From NCBI GenBank assembly GCA_048213135.1, contig PS015547.1, forward strand, positions 27,329 to 50,682: 23,354 nucleotides of DNA, read 5' to 3'. The notes under the pieces are model-generated. The model was not told the origin of the DNA, did no database searches, and saw only the letters and a list, made by a program, of their open reading frames with translations. Below, one piece after another: positions 1 to 10,169 of the stretch (position 1 is its first letter; each line of letters begins with the position of its first letter). Source of the stretch: Reclinomonas americana ATCC 50394 (lineage: Eukaryota > Jakobida > Jakobea > Jakobida). Position numbers and translations under genes: made by a program.

Positions 1-34
1 CTAAGGACCGTCCTCCGTACGCGACTCGCACGTC

Positions 35-83
<49 letters not shown>

Positions 84-159
84 TCCCTCCCTCCCTCCCT
101 CTCTCCTCCCCTCCCCCCTCCTCCCTCCCTCCCTCCCTCACCCTCCTCCCCCACTCACA
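35..159. repeat. CT-rich pyrimidine tract in the first visible intron
   Basis: A perfect CT dinucleotide run (about 36-79) passes into an imperfect C/T-only tract that ends at the AG of the splice acceptor at 159-160. It therefore acts as, or has expanded from, the polypyrimidine tract of the intron before the first complete SAC3-like exon. The donor is somewhere in the first 35 bases or outside the window; candidates are the GT at 18 or near 35, and I cannot choose. Confidence 0.7.
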
Positions 160-160
160 G

Positions 161-1421
161 ATGACTCTGTGTGTATCGCCGACGACGACAGCCTGCTTGT
201 TGGCGAGTGCGAAGACATGTGCCCAGCAGCTGAGCAGGCGATGCGTGTCGGTGCCGAGCTGGTGTCGCCTTTCGAGCGCATCGGATCGACGCTGGTGTGT
301 GTCAAGCAGTACCAGCGACCGAATGCACTGAACAGCCGACCGGAGCCACCAGCGGTGTGTCTCTCTTAAAAGAGAGAGAGAGGGAAGAGGATCCTGTCTC
401 CCTTCGTCACCTTCTCATCCCCATCGCCTCTCCTCCTTCTCCCCCCGTCCGTCAGGTCCGCACGCCAGCCGCCTTGGAGAGGACAACGCAGCATTTGCTC
501 GGCGACGTGCTGCCTCGTTTCGTGGCGACGCATTCGCTGCCGTCGGTGGTGGACTTTGTCGCGGATCGCCTGCGGGCGGTGCGCTTCGATCTCCGCATCC
601 AGCAGCATGCCTCGACGGAGAGCCTGAACATGCTGCAGCGCATGATTCGCTTCTGTGCGTCCAGACTCACCTCTCCTCCTATCTCTTCATCGCACTCATT
701 GTCGTCGTCGTCTGGTAGATATTGTGGTCGAGTACCTGCTGTGCGAGGAGTCGGAGGCGGCATTCTCGTCGCACCACAACACGCGACAGTTGACCGATGC
801 ACTCGTGTCGTATCGCCAGCAGTGTTGCGTCTGGTGCACCTTTCCTTTGCCGCACTGCCTACTCACCGCCCTCGACCAGGCCGACAGCTGAGTCGCGACG
901 AGAGCTCACACATTGTCGCCCTGCGTCTGCTGCTCGACCTCTCATCTCCGCTGCACGGTTCGTTGTTGGCGCTGCAACTGGCCAGGTCGTCGCCGCGGGT
1001 GGCATTCGCTGTGCGTGCTGGAAGAGCGTATCGTGCCCGCGACTATGTCGGCTTCTTTCGCCTGTTGCAAAGCGCGTCGCCCGAGTTGATTGTCGAGTGG
1101 TGTGCGCTGCATCGCCATGTCGCAGCAATGCGTCAACGTGCCATTCACGTCGTGGTGCGTGCATATCGGCCGACCAAGTTCTCCCTGGGCACGCTGGCCA
1201 CTCTCTTGCTGTGGAACTGTGAGGAGCTGGAGATTGTGCTGGCCGCTGGGCGCGTCAAGCTGGCGCCAGGCACCAACGGAGCCGTGCTGCTCGATCTGGC
1301 AGCGCCGATTCCTGCCGACGCCGTGCTGGCGGTTCCACACCGCCGCCTCGCCGACTCTTTATGGGATGCTGTTCGATGCGGACGGCCGCTGGAGGTTGTG
1401 GTCGCCGAGTCTGTGGATTAA
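161..1421 (+). CDS. SAC3/GANP-domain protein, SAC3D1-like (5' partial)
   Basis: Four exons are visible: 161-354, 456-654, 719-823 and 880-1421, with the stop at 1419-1421. Introns are 355-455, 655-718 and 824-879, and frame is kept through all of them. The first exon carries the family hallmark GECEDMCPAAE followed by FERIG and CVKQYQRP. The next continues VRTPAALERT, then a helical region (LRLLLDLSSP, FFRLLQSASPE, RRRA-like helices) typical of the SAC3/GANP/Nin1/eIF3-p25 superfamily. The last intron uses the unusual donor GTTGCG. The protein is short after the SAC3 domain, so it resembles SAC3D1 (centrosome, spindle, TREX-2-related) rather than full-length GANP or Sac3, whose role is mRNA export at the nuclear pore. 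The start codon lies upstream of 161, probably outside the window. Family call confident, subfamily less so. Confidence 0.8.
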
Positions 1422-1638
1422 CATGTGGGCGATGCTGTTGTGCACACACGCACGGACATGCCGCTAGCGCTGGCCGCATCCCCCTGGTGCCGGCCGACAC
1501 AAGAGCGGCGCAGGATTGGTACCTACTGCGCATCGTCGTACGCGACACTCCTCGTGAAATAAAAGTGTGTCATGCGACACGTCTTTTCTTCATGTTGCAT
1601 CGTCCGTCTCCTGTCTCTCACTCTCTCTCCCCAACACC
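1422..1638. other. Convergent 3' spacer
   Basis: This 217-bp spacer separates the stop of the SAC3-like gene (+) from the stop of the enoyl-CoA isomerase (-). It contains the polyadenylation signal at 1558-1563 and a CT-rich stretch around 1600-1635. I see no open gene in it. Confidence 0.6.
1558..1563 (+). terminator. Polyadenylation signal AATAAA
   Basis: A canonical AATAAA hexamer lies 137 bp after the stop of the SAC3-like gene and is followed by a GT/T-rich stretch, as expected of a cleavage and polyadenylation site. It is the only clear canonical signal I noticed behind any of the genes here. Confidence 0.6.
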
Positions 1639-2681
1639 TCACAACTTGGCATTGAGCAAGTACGTTTCCACACGCATCGTCAAAATCCTGGCCCAGATGC
1701 GCAACAGCACCAGTGGATTGGCCAGCACGCTGTGCACGGGTCCGTAGATCTCGCGCTTCAGCGTCGAATACACCACGCGCTGGTTGCCGACCTGCTTGGC
1801 GGCGTCCGCGGCCATGGTCATCGCCATGGTCATCAGTGGATCCGGCGCATCGGCAGCGGCTCCGGCGGCCGGCTGCGCCACAGCATCAATGATGCCCTTG
1901 GCCACAGCATCAGTCGCGGTCCATCGCTGCGACAGGAGCACCGACGTGCGCATCGTGTTGCCACCCGGCAGCTTGCCCAAGGTGATGGCGCGGAAGCCCG
2001 ACGAGAGCGGCATGCCGAGCTTCATCTCCGGGAGGCACAGGAAGCCGCGATCGGAGCGCATGATCCTGTGCGATCGGCAGTGAGTGAAAAACGGAGAACA
2101 ACTGCAGCCGGCGAGGCACGCAGGCAGCACCTGTAGTCGCACACGAGAGCCAAGAAGAATCCCGCACCAAATGCGTGGCCATTGATGGCGGCCACAGTCG
2201 GCACACCGAGTGTGAGAATGCGGTCGAGGACGCGATACACTGACGCCACCTGCATGCATGCATGAATGAGACAGATGACGAAAAAGAAGTGAGAAAAGGC
2301 GCAACACACCAGCGATGGCATGTTCATTGGGCTCTTCTTGAGGTACCCAGTGTCGAGACCATTGGAGAAGAACTTGTCGCGAGAGGTAATGATCAGTGCA
2401 CGCACTGACTTGTTACTGCATTTTGTTGTCGATCATCATCAGTTTGCATGCATCGTCCATCCATCAAGAAGACACTGTCTTCTTCTTCTTCTTCTTACTC
2501 TTGAGACCTCCTTGTCACCTCACCTCTCCACTTGCGTGACAGCGGCATTGAGTGCATTCACGAATGCGGGGTTGAAGAGGTTGTCATTCTGCGCTCCTGC
2601 ATGCATGGTCATCACTGCCACACCGCCATCGCGAACTGCGACGGAGATCAGTTCACTGCTCTTGTTGCTGCTCCGGCTCAT
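1639..2681 (-). CDS. Peroxisomal enoyl-CoA hydratase/isomerase (delta-enoyl-CoA isomerase type)
   Basis: Four exons: 2681-2524, 2415-2310, 2249-2131 and 2065-1639, giving 269 residues. The ATG at 2681 is chosen because it begins MSRSSNK and the upstream in-frame start is only a GTG. The crotonase fold is evident: an oxyanion-type FFSNGLD (about residues 68-74), AINGHAFGAGFFLALVCDYR (about 109-128), then RGFLCLPEMKLGM. Glu141 in that last motif is at the place of the catalytic Glu of plant and animal enoyl-CoA delta isomerases. The C-terminus is AKL, a peroxisome targeting signal type 1. Likely role: moving double bonds of unsaturated acyl-CoAs for peroxisomal beta-oxidation. A hydratase or other crotonase activity cannot be excluded. 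The gene lies only 95 bp downstream of the nucleotidase gene on the same strand. Confidence 0.82.
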
Positions 2682-2776
2682 CGCAAACACCACACACTCT
2701 CTCACTCCAACGAAGAGTTGTCAACTCCGTCCGACAGTCGGGTCAACTTCGCAACATGCTTTCACTTTCTCGTGGC

Positions 2777-5436
2777 TCACACACCCTGCCCCTCGTCCAA
2801 CCGCTGCGACCATTGACGGTTGGAGGGCGATGTGGTCACTGGCGACTGCCTGCTTCGTTTCAGCAGCACGAAAATCGTCACCAGCACCAACACCGTCGTG
2901 ACCAGGCTGCCGCCCATCAGCACCGCCAAGACGACACCGTTGCCGCTCTTGGGCTTGTCTCCGTGATCGTTGTGATCGCTGTGATCGTCGTCATCGTTGG
3001 CGTCGGCGGGCTTCGGGGCGAAAATGATGCGGTCGGTGGGGGGTCGCGCCACCATGCCCATTTTGCTGATGTAGTCGACCAAGCTGTCGGCCTGCGTGGT
3101 GCCAAAGTCGTTGTAGCGCGCGAGCTCTGTCAGCATGGAGAAGCCATCGCCGCCGCGCTGAAGGAAACTGGAAAACGCCACACTGTAGGTCTGGTCGTCG
3201 TCGATTTTGGTGCCGTCCAGCAGAGTCGCATTCCACTGCGCAACACGAAGTGAGCAGCGCACCCACCCAATCACCACCGCTAGAGAAACCATAGACGCAC
3301 TACTCGGTGACCCACTGGCTGCTGCATGTCGATCCAGTAGCGGAAACCCGACACTTGCAGGAAACCTCCGCCACCCACCACCGATGCGCTGCGATGAATG
3401 CGTGGGAACCGGAACACGATAGCTCTGCTGCCGTCGACGTCTCATCTCACCTGTGCTCCAACACTTCGTGCAACTGATCGCCAGTGAGCCACGACTCGAC
3501 CACCGTGTTGCCGAACGGGAACACCTCGTAGACGGCACCTGTGGGGCGCGCAGCCAGCAGGTGAACGAGGAGACAAAAATCGCTGAAAAACAGACTGGAT
3601 TCACGCAACCGTATGACACGGGGCCAGCATCGATGGAGGCGCGAATGTTGCCACCTGGCGCATGAGGTTACCCCGTGAGGACGAGACTCGACGACGAGCA
3701 CATGCGAGTTACAAACCATTGATGAATGCAATCTGCGTCTTGGCTGTCGCTCGCAGCGCATCGGCGGCGAAACTGCCCAGCGTGCACTCGGCATTGCGAC
3801 ACTGGCCGCTCAGCGGCACTGGAGTCGATGAAAGCGGCTTTTGCAACAGATCGTAGACGCTCATCGTATAGGCTACATCGCTCCACCACCGTGAGCGACT
3901 GTCGTTGCAGCAGCAGTATACTTGACGCAACGATTCAACAGCTCGTCGATGGCCGGGTTCGACGGCACATCGAGTTTCATCATCGTGGTGGCACCGGAGC
4001 ATTGCAGCACGTCACCATGCGTGTCGAACACCAACTGCTCAAACTGTGTCAGCGCGCGACTGCATCAGCGAACGACGACTACTGCGGCACGGGGGAGAAC
4101 CATCAGTGAGCCGAGATATTCGTCCCAGCACTTGGCCTGCACGACACACACGAGACGGCCCTCGGCATCCTCCACGACGGTCGGGTACTGATTTGGAGGC
4201 AAGTACGTGTGGGTCTGTGTGCACATCGCATGAATCACTCCGTGAGAGATCTGCAGAAAAAAGGCCAGCATGGCTTTGGCAGCGCAACCCAACATGCCCG
4301 CCAATGATGGCATCCACTCCGCGCAGCTTTGACGCCAGCTCCAAATCCTCGCCGTAGCCGAGATGGCTGAGCAGAATCACCTGCGCGCCGCTCACCATAT
4401 AAGGCACGTACGCTCTTCCCCTTTCACACTCGGCTCTCTCGATTGCAAACCTTGTCCACGTTCTCGTTGGAGAGAGCATCGACGGCGGCCTGGACGGGTT
4501 CGCGCGCATCGACAAATCTCGACTGCGGACTGGCGGCGGCAGTGTACGCCGTCGATGGTGTGATGGCACCCTGCAGTGATGCATTTTTTTCGTGACGAAC
4601 TGCTTCGCGATGCAACACGCCACATCGCAGAAAACAAACCACAATGCCCACACGATGGCCCGACGGCATCGTCCGAATCGTGTACGGCTGGATGCGTGTG
4701 AAACTCTTGTGCAGCGGGTCCTCCGACATGTCGAGATTGGCTACCAGCACATCGACAGCGGGATTGAGTGCGTCCATGTACTGCGCCAGTCCGGCAGAGC
4801 CGCGATCAAACTCGTGATTGCTGTGTGAGACGCACGAGTGAGACAACTGCGCATGCACCGCACATCTTGTCTCTCTCTCTTCACAAACACACCCCAGCGT
4901 GATGGCGTCGTATCCCACAGCGTTGATCATGGTGGCCGCCAGCTGTTCCAACACCCAGATGAGTGACCGAGTACGTCGCTCAAGCACGCACAGGGCAGCA
5001 CACAACTGATGGTCCATGAATGGTGAAGAAGAGCGAGCCTTGAAACTCGTCGCCAGCATACACCCACAGCGCATCCACACCAGCAGCTATATCGGCTTCT
5101 CTCCGCCGGTGCATCTCCGCCATGGCACGCGCAATGCCACCGCGGCATGGACTCAGCGGCATTGCGAGATCTGCGGGATTGCGTAATGAATGACGACTGA
5201 TGCAATGCACTCTCCCTCTCTCTCTTGCTCTCCCTCCGTTTGTTTCACTTGCCTGCAGGGAGACACGTGATGCCCGAGGCCTTGAACGGCAAGTAATGTG
5301 CATGCACATCGTTGAGATGATAGATTTGCAGCTCATACGTCAGATCACCATCGTCTCCTTCGTTCTGTGCATGTGCGATGGAGAGGTAGGCGACGAGAAG
5401 AAGCACTGTGAACAGTGCAGCCACACTGCGGCTCAT
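2777..5436 (-). CDS. Membrane-anchored 5'-nucleotidase / UshA-type metallophosphoesterase
   Basis: Thirteen exons: 5436-5253, 5170-5007, 4942-4893, 4820-4640, 4570-4451, 4380-4294, 4214-4101, 4043-3932, 3872-3717, 3654-3610, 3538-3451, 3388-3316 and 3235-2777, totalling 610 residues. Residues 1-23 form a signal peptide. The metallophosphoesterase core follows: LNDVHAH (D43, H45), AGDEFQG (D102), LGNHEFD (N134, H135), LSHLGYGED (H239) and GGHTHT (H262, H264), all metal or catalytic positions in this family. The C-terminal substrate domain has FINGGNIRA (about 384-392), VFPFGN and GGDGF. An Asp/His-rich stretch (about 538-550) precedes one transmembrane helix (about 559-583) and a short basic tail. 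Expected role: extracellular or lumenal hydrolysis of nucleoside monophosphates. Type I topology replaces the GPI anchor of animal CD73. The end of exon 2 (5007, 5004 or 4992) and the first intron are ambiguous. Confidence 0.85.
5171..5252 (-). other. Possible GC-AG intron 1 of the 5'-nucleotidase gene
   Basis: On the minus strand the exon end reads AG followed by GCAAGT, the textbook GC-donor context. Splicing to the AG at 5172-5171 keeps frame (Ala-Asp-Leu). A GT-AG alternative also keeps frame: donor GTGAAA two codons later with an acceptor nearer 5210, adding about ten residues. Transcript evidence is needed to choose. Confidence 0.5.
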
Positions 5437-5775
5437 GATCGTCCGAGGAACGAGGTGAGTGTGCGTCGACGTCCGGATCGCGAGGGACAACTGCGAGACT
5501 GTGCCGTGCTTCGCGTGTTCTGCGTTTGTCTCTTCGTATCTTCTCGCTAACAGACGGGGGGTGAACGAAGCTCGCTGTCGATGATCTTCTGTCGTTCTCA
5601 GATTGTCGACATCGCGACGTCGACGTCGGATACTTGCCAGCACCGATCCGCATCGCCTTGGCGGTGGTGGAACACGTGCCTCAACTATAGTACAAGAGTG
5701 CGCACGGTGTTCTCGCGCCTGCAGTCGTGCAGAAGACCGCCAGCAATCGTCGTGTCCTGTGCACCGTTCTCATCA
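5437..5775. promoter_or_regulatory. Divergent promoter region, nucleotidase (-) / Trp-repeat gene (+)
   Basis: This 339-bp region separates two divergent start codons and must contain both 5' leaders and promoters. It holds a sequence reading AACTATAGTAC near 5684. No TATA box can be assigned with confidence. Confidence 0.45.
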
Positions 5776-6654
5776 ATGTCGTTTGCCGACGAGTTCCCCG
5801 CGCTGAACCTCGTTCTGTCGCGCAAGCGCGTTAGTGCTGCTGCGTCACCATCAGCACCACCACGAAGCCGCTCAGAGAAGAGTCGACGTCGACGCGTGGT
5901 GGCGCTCGTCGATCCCACCGCCGACAAGGAGAACATCGAGCACAGTCGTGCTGTTGCCATTGTCTGCGAACAACCACCACCACCCCAGCAGCAACAACAA
6001 CAGCCACTGTCGCGCAACGGAAAGACAGCAGAGGAGGTGCAAGAGGAACAGTACAAGGCGGCAGTGACAGTTGCGCGCGAAAGCGATCCACTCACCAGCC
6101 TCCCGTCTTCTTCTGCTCTCCTTTGCTCACCTGGTGCATGAGAGAAAACAGCTCCAACAATGGTGGCTCCGCGTTCTCTTTCGTCGCCACTTGCGTCGCC
6201 GTCGCGAGGAGCGGCTTCGACTGGAACGCGCGCAACAAGCACAACGACAACGCGATCGTTTCATGCGCATTGTGCGCGTGGTGCGTCTCGGCTTGCTGCG
6301 AGTGCTGCTGCTCGATCGATGGCGAGCGTTTGTCGAGCACAAGAAGCGATTGCGACGCTTGTGGCTTGTGCGCGACTTGTCGTGGGTCGACAATGACGAT
6401 GACGACGACGATGAAGACGATGACGATGACGACTGCGGCCGCAGGTTCGTTGTGCGGCCACCGCCACCCTTCAATGCGGTAAAGGCAGCACGTGAGGGCG
6501 GGCGAGTGCGCCTGGCGTTCCTATACCATCGATGGTGAGTGCCTCCACTCGTGAGCCGCACAAACACACGTGTGTGATGATGATGTGTCGCAGGCATGTG
6601 CTGTCTACGTTTTTCGTGCGCTGGAAGTCGCGTGCCGTGGAACCGTATCCATGA
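5776..6654 (+). CDS. Basic Trp-repeat protein of unknown function, Sfi1-like helix pattern
   Basis: The model is 5776-6063, 6143-6534 and 6594-6654, giving 246 residues. The second splice (Trp codon split across GTGAGT and CAG) is clear. The first is the best frame-keeping option, and its acceptor (ATGAG) is weak. I do not recognise a family. The N-terminal 90 residues are Ser/Pro/Arg-rich with a polyglutamine stretch. The rest is a highly basic helical region with Trp at regular places (KQLQQWWLRVLF, LLLDRWRAF, FLYHRWHVL, FFVRWKSR) interrupted by an Asp-rich run around 6391-6435. The Trp preceded three residues earlier by Leu, Tyr or Phe and followed by a basic residue resembles the centrin-binding repeat of Sfi1, but four weak matches are not proof. 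The stop lies 33 bp from the convergent stop of the ELYS-like gene. Confidence 0.6.
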
Positions 6655-6687
6655 GGTCTACACCGACTGTTTTCATTTGCTTTTCCA

Positions 6688-9517
6688 TCACACACGGTAG
6701 GAGCCGTACTTGGGTTTGGCGTGTCGCGTTTCGGGACGCCGCGCCTCGACCACCTGCCGGGAACGCGTGCGTGGCGTCGGCTGCGAGGCGTCGCTCTCCT
6801 CCACATCGGGCGCCGATGCTCCAGACGCAGCCGACTGTTGCGACTGTTGTGATGCAGACACGGGCGACGTGGCATCACCCGGGTTCGCCATTTGCCGGCT
6901 GCGCGATCGGGTCAGCGGTCCACCAGAGGGCGACAAGGCAGAGCCAGTGGAGTCTTGTGAGGCCGACACTGGGGGCTGTGATGCGGGAGTGGCTTCCGCG
7001 TCACCGCCGTCGTCACCATCGTCCGAATCCTGCGCCACACAGAATGAAACAAAGTCCACGAACAGAGTCAGGGGAAAGGGGCGGCGTACCGATGAGCTCT
7101 CATCCAGTCGATATCGTCCACGCGTACGGCGCGTCTTTGTCGTCGTCGTAGTCGTAGTGGTGGCGGTCGCCGTCGATTTCGAAGACTCCTTGTCGCCCTT
7201 CTCCTGACTGCTGGCGGCAGCTGGCTGACCCGCCGACGGCCACCCTGCCACCATTGGTTGATACGAGAGGGCGCCGGAGGAGCGCAGCGGCTCGGGATGC
7301 GGCGGTGGACTGCTCTCGCCGGCTGCTGGTGCTGCAGCAGAGGCGGCGGAGGGAGTCTGTCGATCGAGGAAGCCAGTGCGTGGCCACGGCGGCTGCGCCG
7401 ACATGGGTGCATCGTCCGAGTCGGCATCGCCGGCCTCGTTGCCGCTGCTGCTGGTGACCTCGTACTTGTCCTCGTCCATTGGCCGCCCTTCGTCGTCGCC
7501 ATCGTTGCCAGTGTCCTCGTCGTCGCCTTGCATGGCAACATCGTGACGCGCGGTCGGTGGAGCCACTGGCGAACCAGCGGGGCTGGCAAACTTGACAGTG
7601 CGATGCGGCGTGTCGGCCACCATGCTGTCCATCATCGACGACGACACCGACGACTCATCCTCGCCACCACCCGCACCACTGGCCATTGGTGACATGTCGG
7701 AGTCGGCTTCGCTGGCGGCACCACCGCGGCTGCTCCGTCGACGACGAATCAGTCCGTATACCATACGCACCGGCGGTGTGCGCAACCGGGCTGCGGTAGT
7801 GGAACAAGGGATGAGTGACGACGCAGAAGAGAAAGAGAGCAGACAATGTGCAGCATACGCACTCGAGCCTGGTGTGCGAAGAATGGAGCGCGGCGATGTT
7901 TTGGGGGTCTGTGTGTTGATAGCGAGAGTCGGCGACAGATGGCTTCTCCCCCACTCTTCTCACACCCGCCATCTATATCTCACCGTTACCGCCGACGACG
8001 TCGCCAGTGTCGACCGATGCACAAACATGGGCGACTTGAAACCGAGATTCATCTCGTTCGGGCTGGTGACCAGCGTCGCGCTGCGTGGCGTGTTGAGTCC
8101 ACTGCTGGCGGCAAATGCCTTGGGCGGGAGAGCCGAAGTCGACCGCCTGACAAACACCGGAGTGCGCGGCATGTCTTGCGGCAGCGACGACAGTGACGCG
8201 GAGACGCCGGCCGCTCGCGGAGTCTGACACACGTCAACCAAAGTGAGCCGCATGAAGCGCGAGACATTATCTGTGTGACTGACTGACGCAACTCGTCGAT
8301 TGAACCGAATGGTCGGCGTGCCCGTTTCCATGGAAGACACAGCGGAGGGAGGCGTGAGGCTGGTGGCGGAGACCGACGGTGTCGAAGCGGTGACCGACGG
8401 CGAGCGCATGTCGATGCGCCGCACAGGCGTAGAGATGCGAGCGGGGCTAGCCTCGGCGGCCAGTGGCGTGGAGGATGCGGCGGCAGCAGCAGCGGCTGCA
8501 GCAGCAGCGGCGGCACCACCAACAGGAGAATGTTGCTCCGCATGTGTCTCCAACATCTTGAATGGGGTGAACCCAATGTTGGTTCGCCTGTTCAAGATGT
8601 GAGGATGCAGGAGAGAGAGACTGAACAGCTAGAAGAACAGAAGGAGCACACACCGAGTGGGTCGACTGGCAATCTCCACATGCGGCGACTTGGCTGGAGT
8701 CGGCGCGGCTGTGGCCCACATGGGACGCGCTGAAGGCACCACTGGTGTGCGCACACGTTCGAACAGACTGTCGCTGCTGCCGCGCAACACGGCCGGCGAC
8801 ATGGGCGGCACATTGTCCACTTGCATGCCACCTGCACACAGATCATCAGCACAATACGACGCGGTGACATAAACGTCTTCTCTGTGTGCACGAACCCGAT
8901 GATGCCGGTGGCGCCGCTGCAGATACTTCTGTGGGATATGCGTCGGGCATGCCAGCATGGGACGTGTTCTGTTCCAGGAAAGGTGTGAAAAACGAATGTG
9001 CACAGAACGGTGCAACGAGAGTAGACGCGCAACTTCAGCCAGTGAAATGGCGGCCATGCGCATCTCCTTGTGGGCCACGAGCTCGGCACGAGTGCACGAG
9101 TCCACTGCCTCGTCATCCTCATCCATCCGCACAGTGCCGACGGGCCGCATTGTCTGCTCGGCCGCCGCCAGCGTGCGCACATGCACATCACGCCCCGTAG
9201 CCACATCGCACATACCGAGGAGCGATCGCTGGCTGCGCATTTGCAGCACAAACAACGCACTGCCACAGCGGTTCCGACGCTGCGCCACCACCGCCGCCTG
9301 CTGCACATCCAAGTACGTCGTGTCGATTTCGCTCTCCAATCTCTCAAACAAGAACGAGCGCAGCCGCGTCTCCTGTGGTCACACGCATGAGTACATTCGC
9401 AGCGTGCTCTCACACCTCCAACTCGCCACAAACCTCATAGTCGGCCAACGGCAACGCCATGAGATCGTTCATGCGACCGTGGTCGAGGCAAAAGTGGAAG
9501 ATGGAGTCGAGCATTTC

Positions 9518-9578
<61 letters not shown>

Positions 9579-10111
9579 AGTGGAGTGCGCGGAGAGCGGA
9601 GACGAACGACGACTAGCGCGACGAGACGACGACCGACCGCCGCGTCGGACGGTAGGTCGACGACGACGACGACGGACGGNNNNNNNNNNNNNNNNNNNNN
9701 NNNNNNNNNNNNNNNNNNNNNNNNNNNNNNNNNNNNNNNNNNNNNNNNNNNNNNNNNNNNNNNNNNNNNNNNNNNNNNNNNNNNNNNNNNNNNNNNNNNN
9801 NNNNNNNNNNNNNNNNNNNNNNNNNNNNNNNNNNNNNNNNNNNNNNNNNNNNNNNNNNNNNNNNNNNNNNNNNNNNNNNNNNNNNNNNNNNNNNNNNNNN
9901 NNNNNNNNNNNNNNNNNNNNNNNNNNNNNNNNNNNNNNNNNNNNNNNNNNNNNNNNNNNNNNNNNNNNNNNNNNNNNNNNNNNNNNNNNNNNNNNNNNNN
10001 NNACCAACCACTATACGTCGACCGACCGACGACCGACCACACGAGAGTCGTACTACTGACGACGTCGGTCGGCGAACGAAGTAACGGAAGAGAGAGTAGT
10101 AGACGATACTA

Positions 10112-10169
<58 letters not shown>

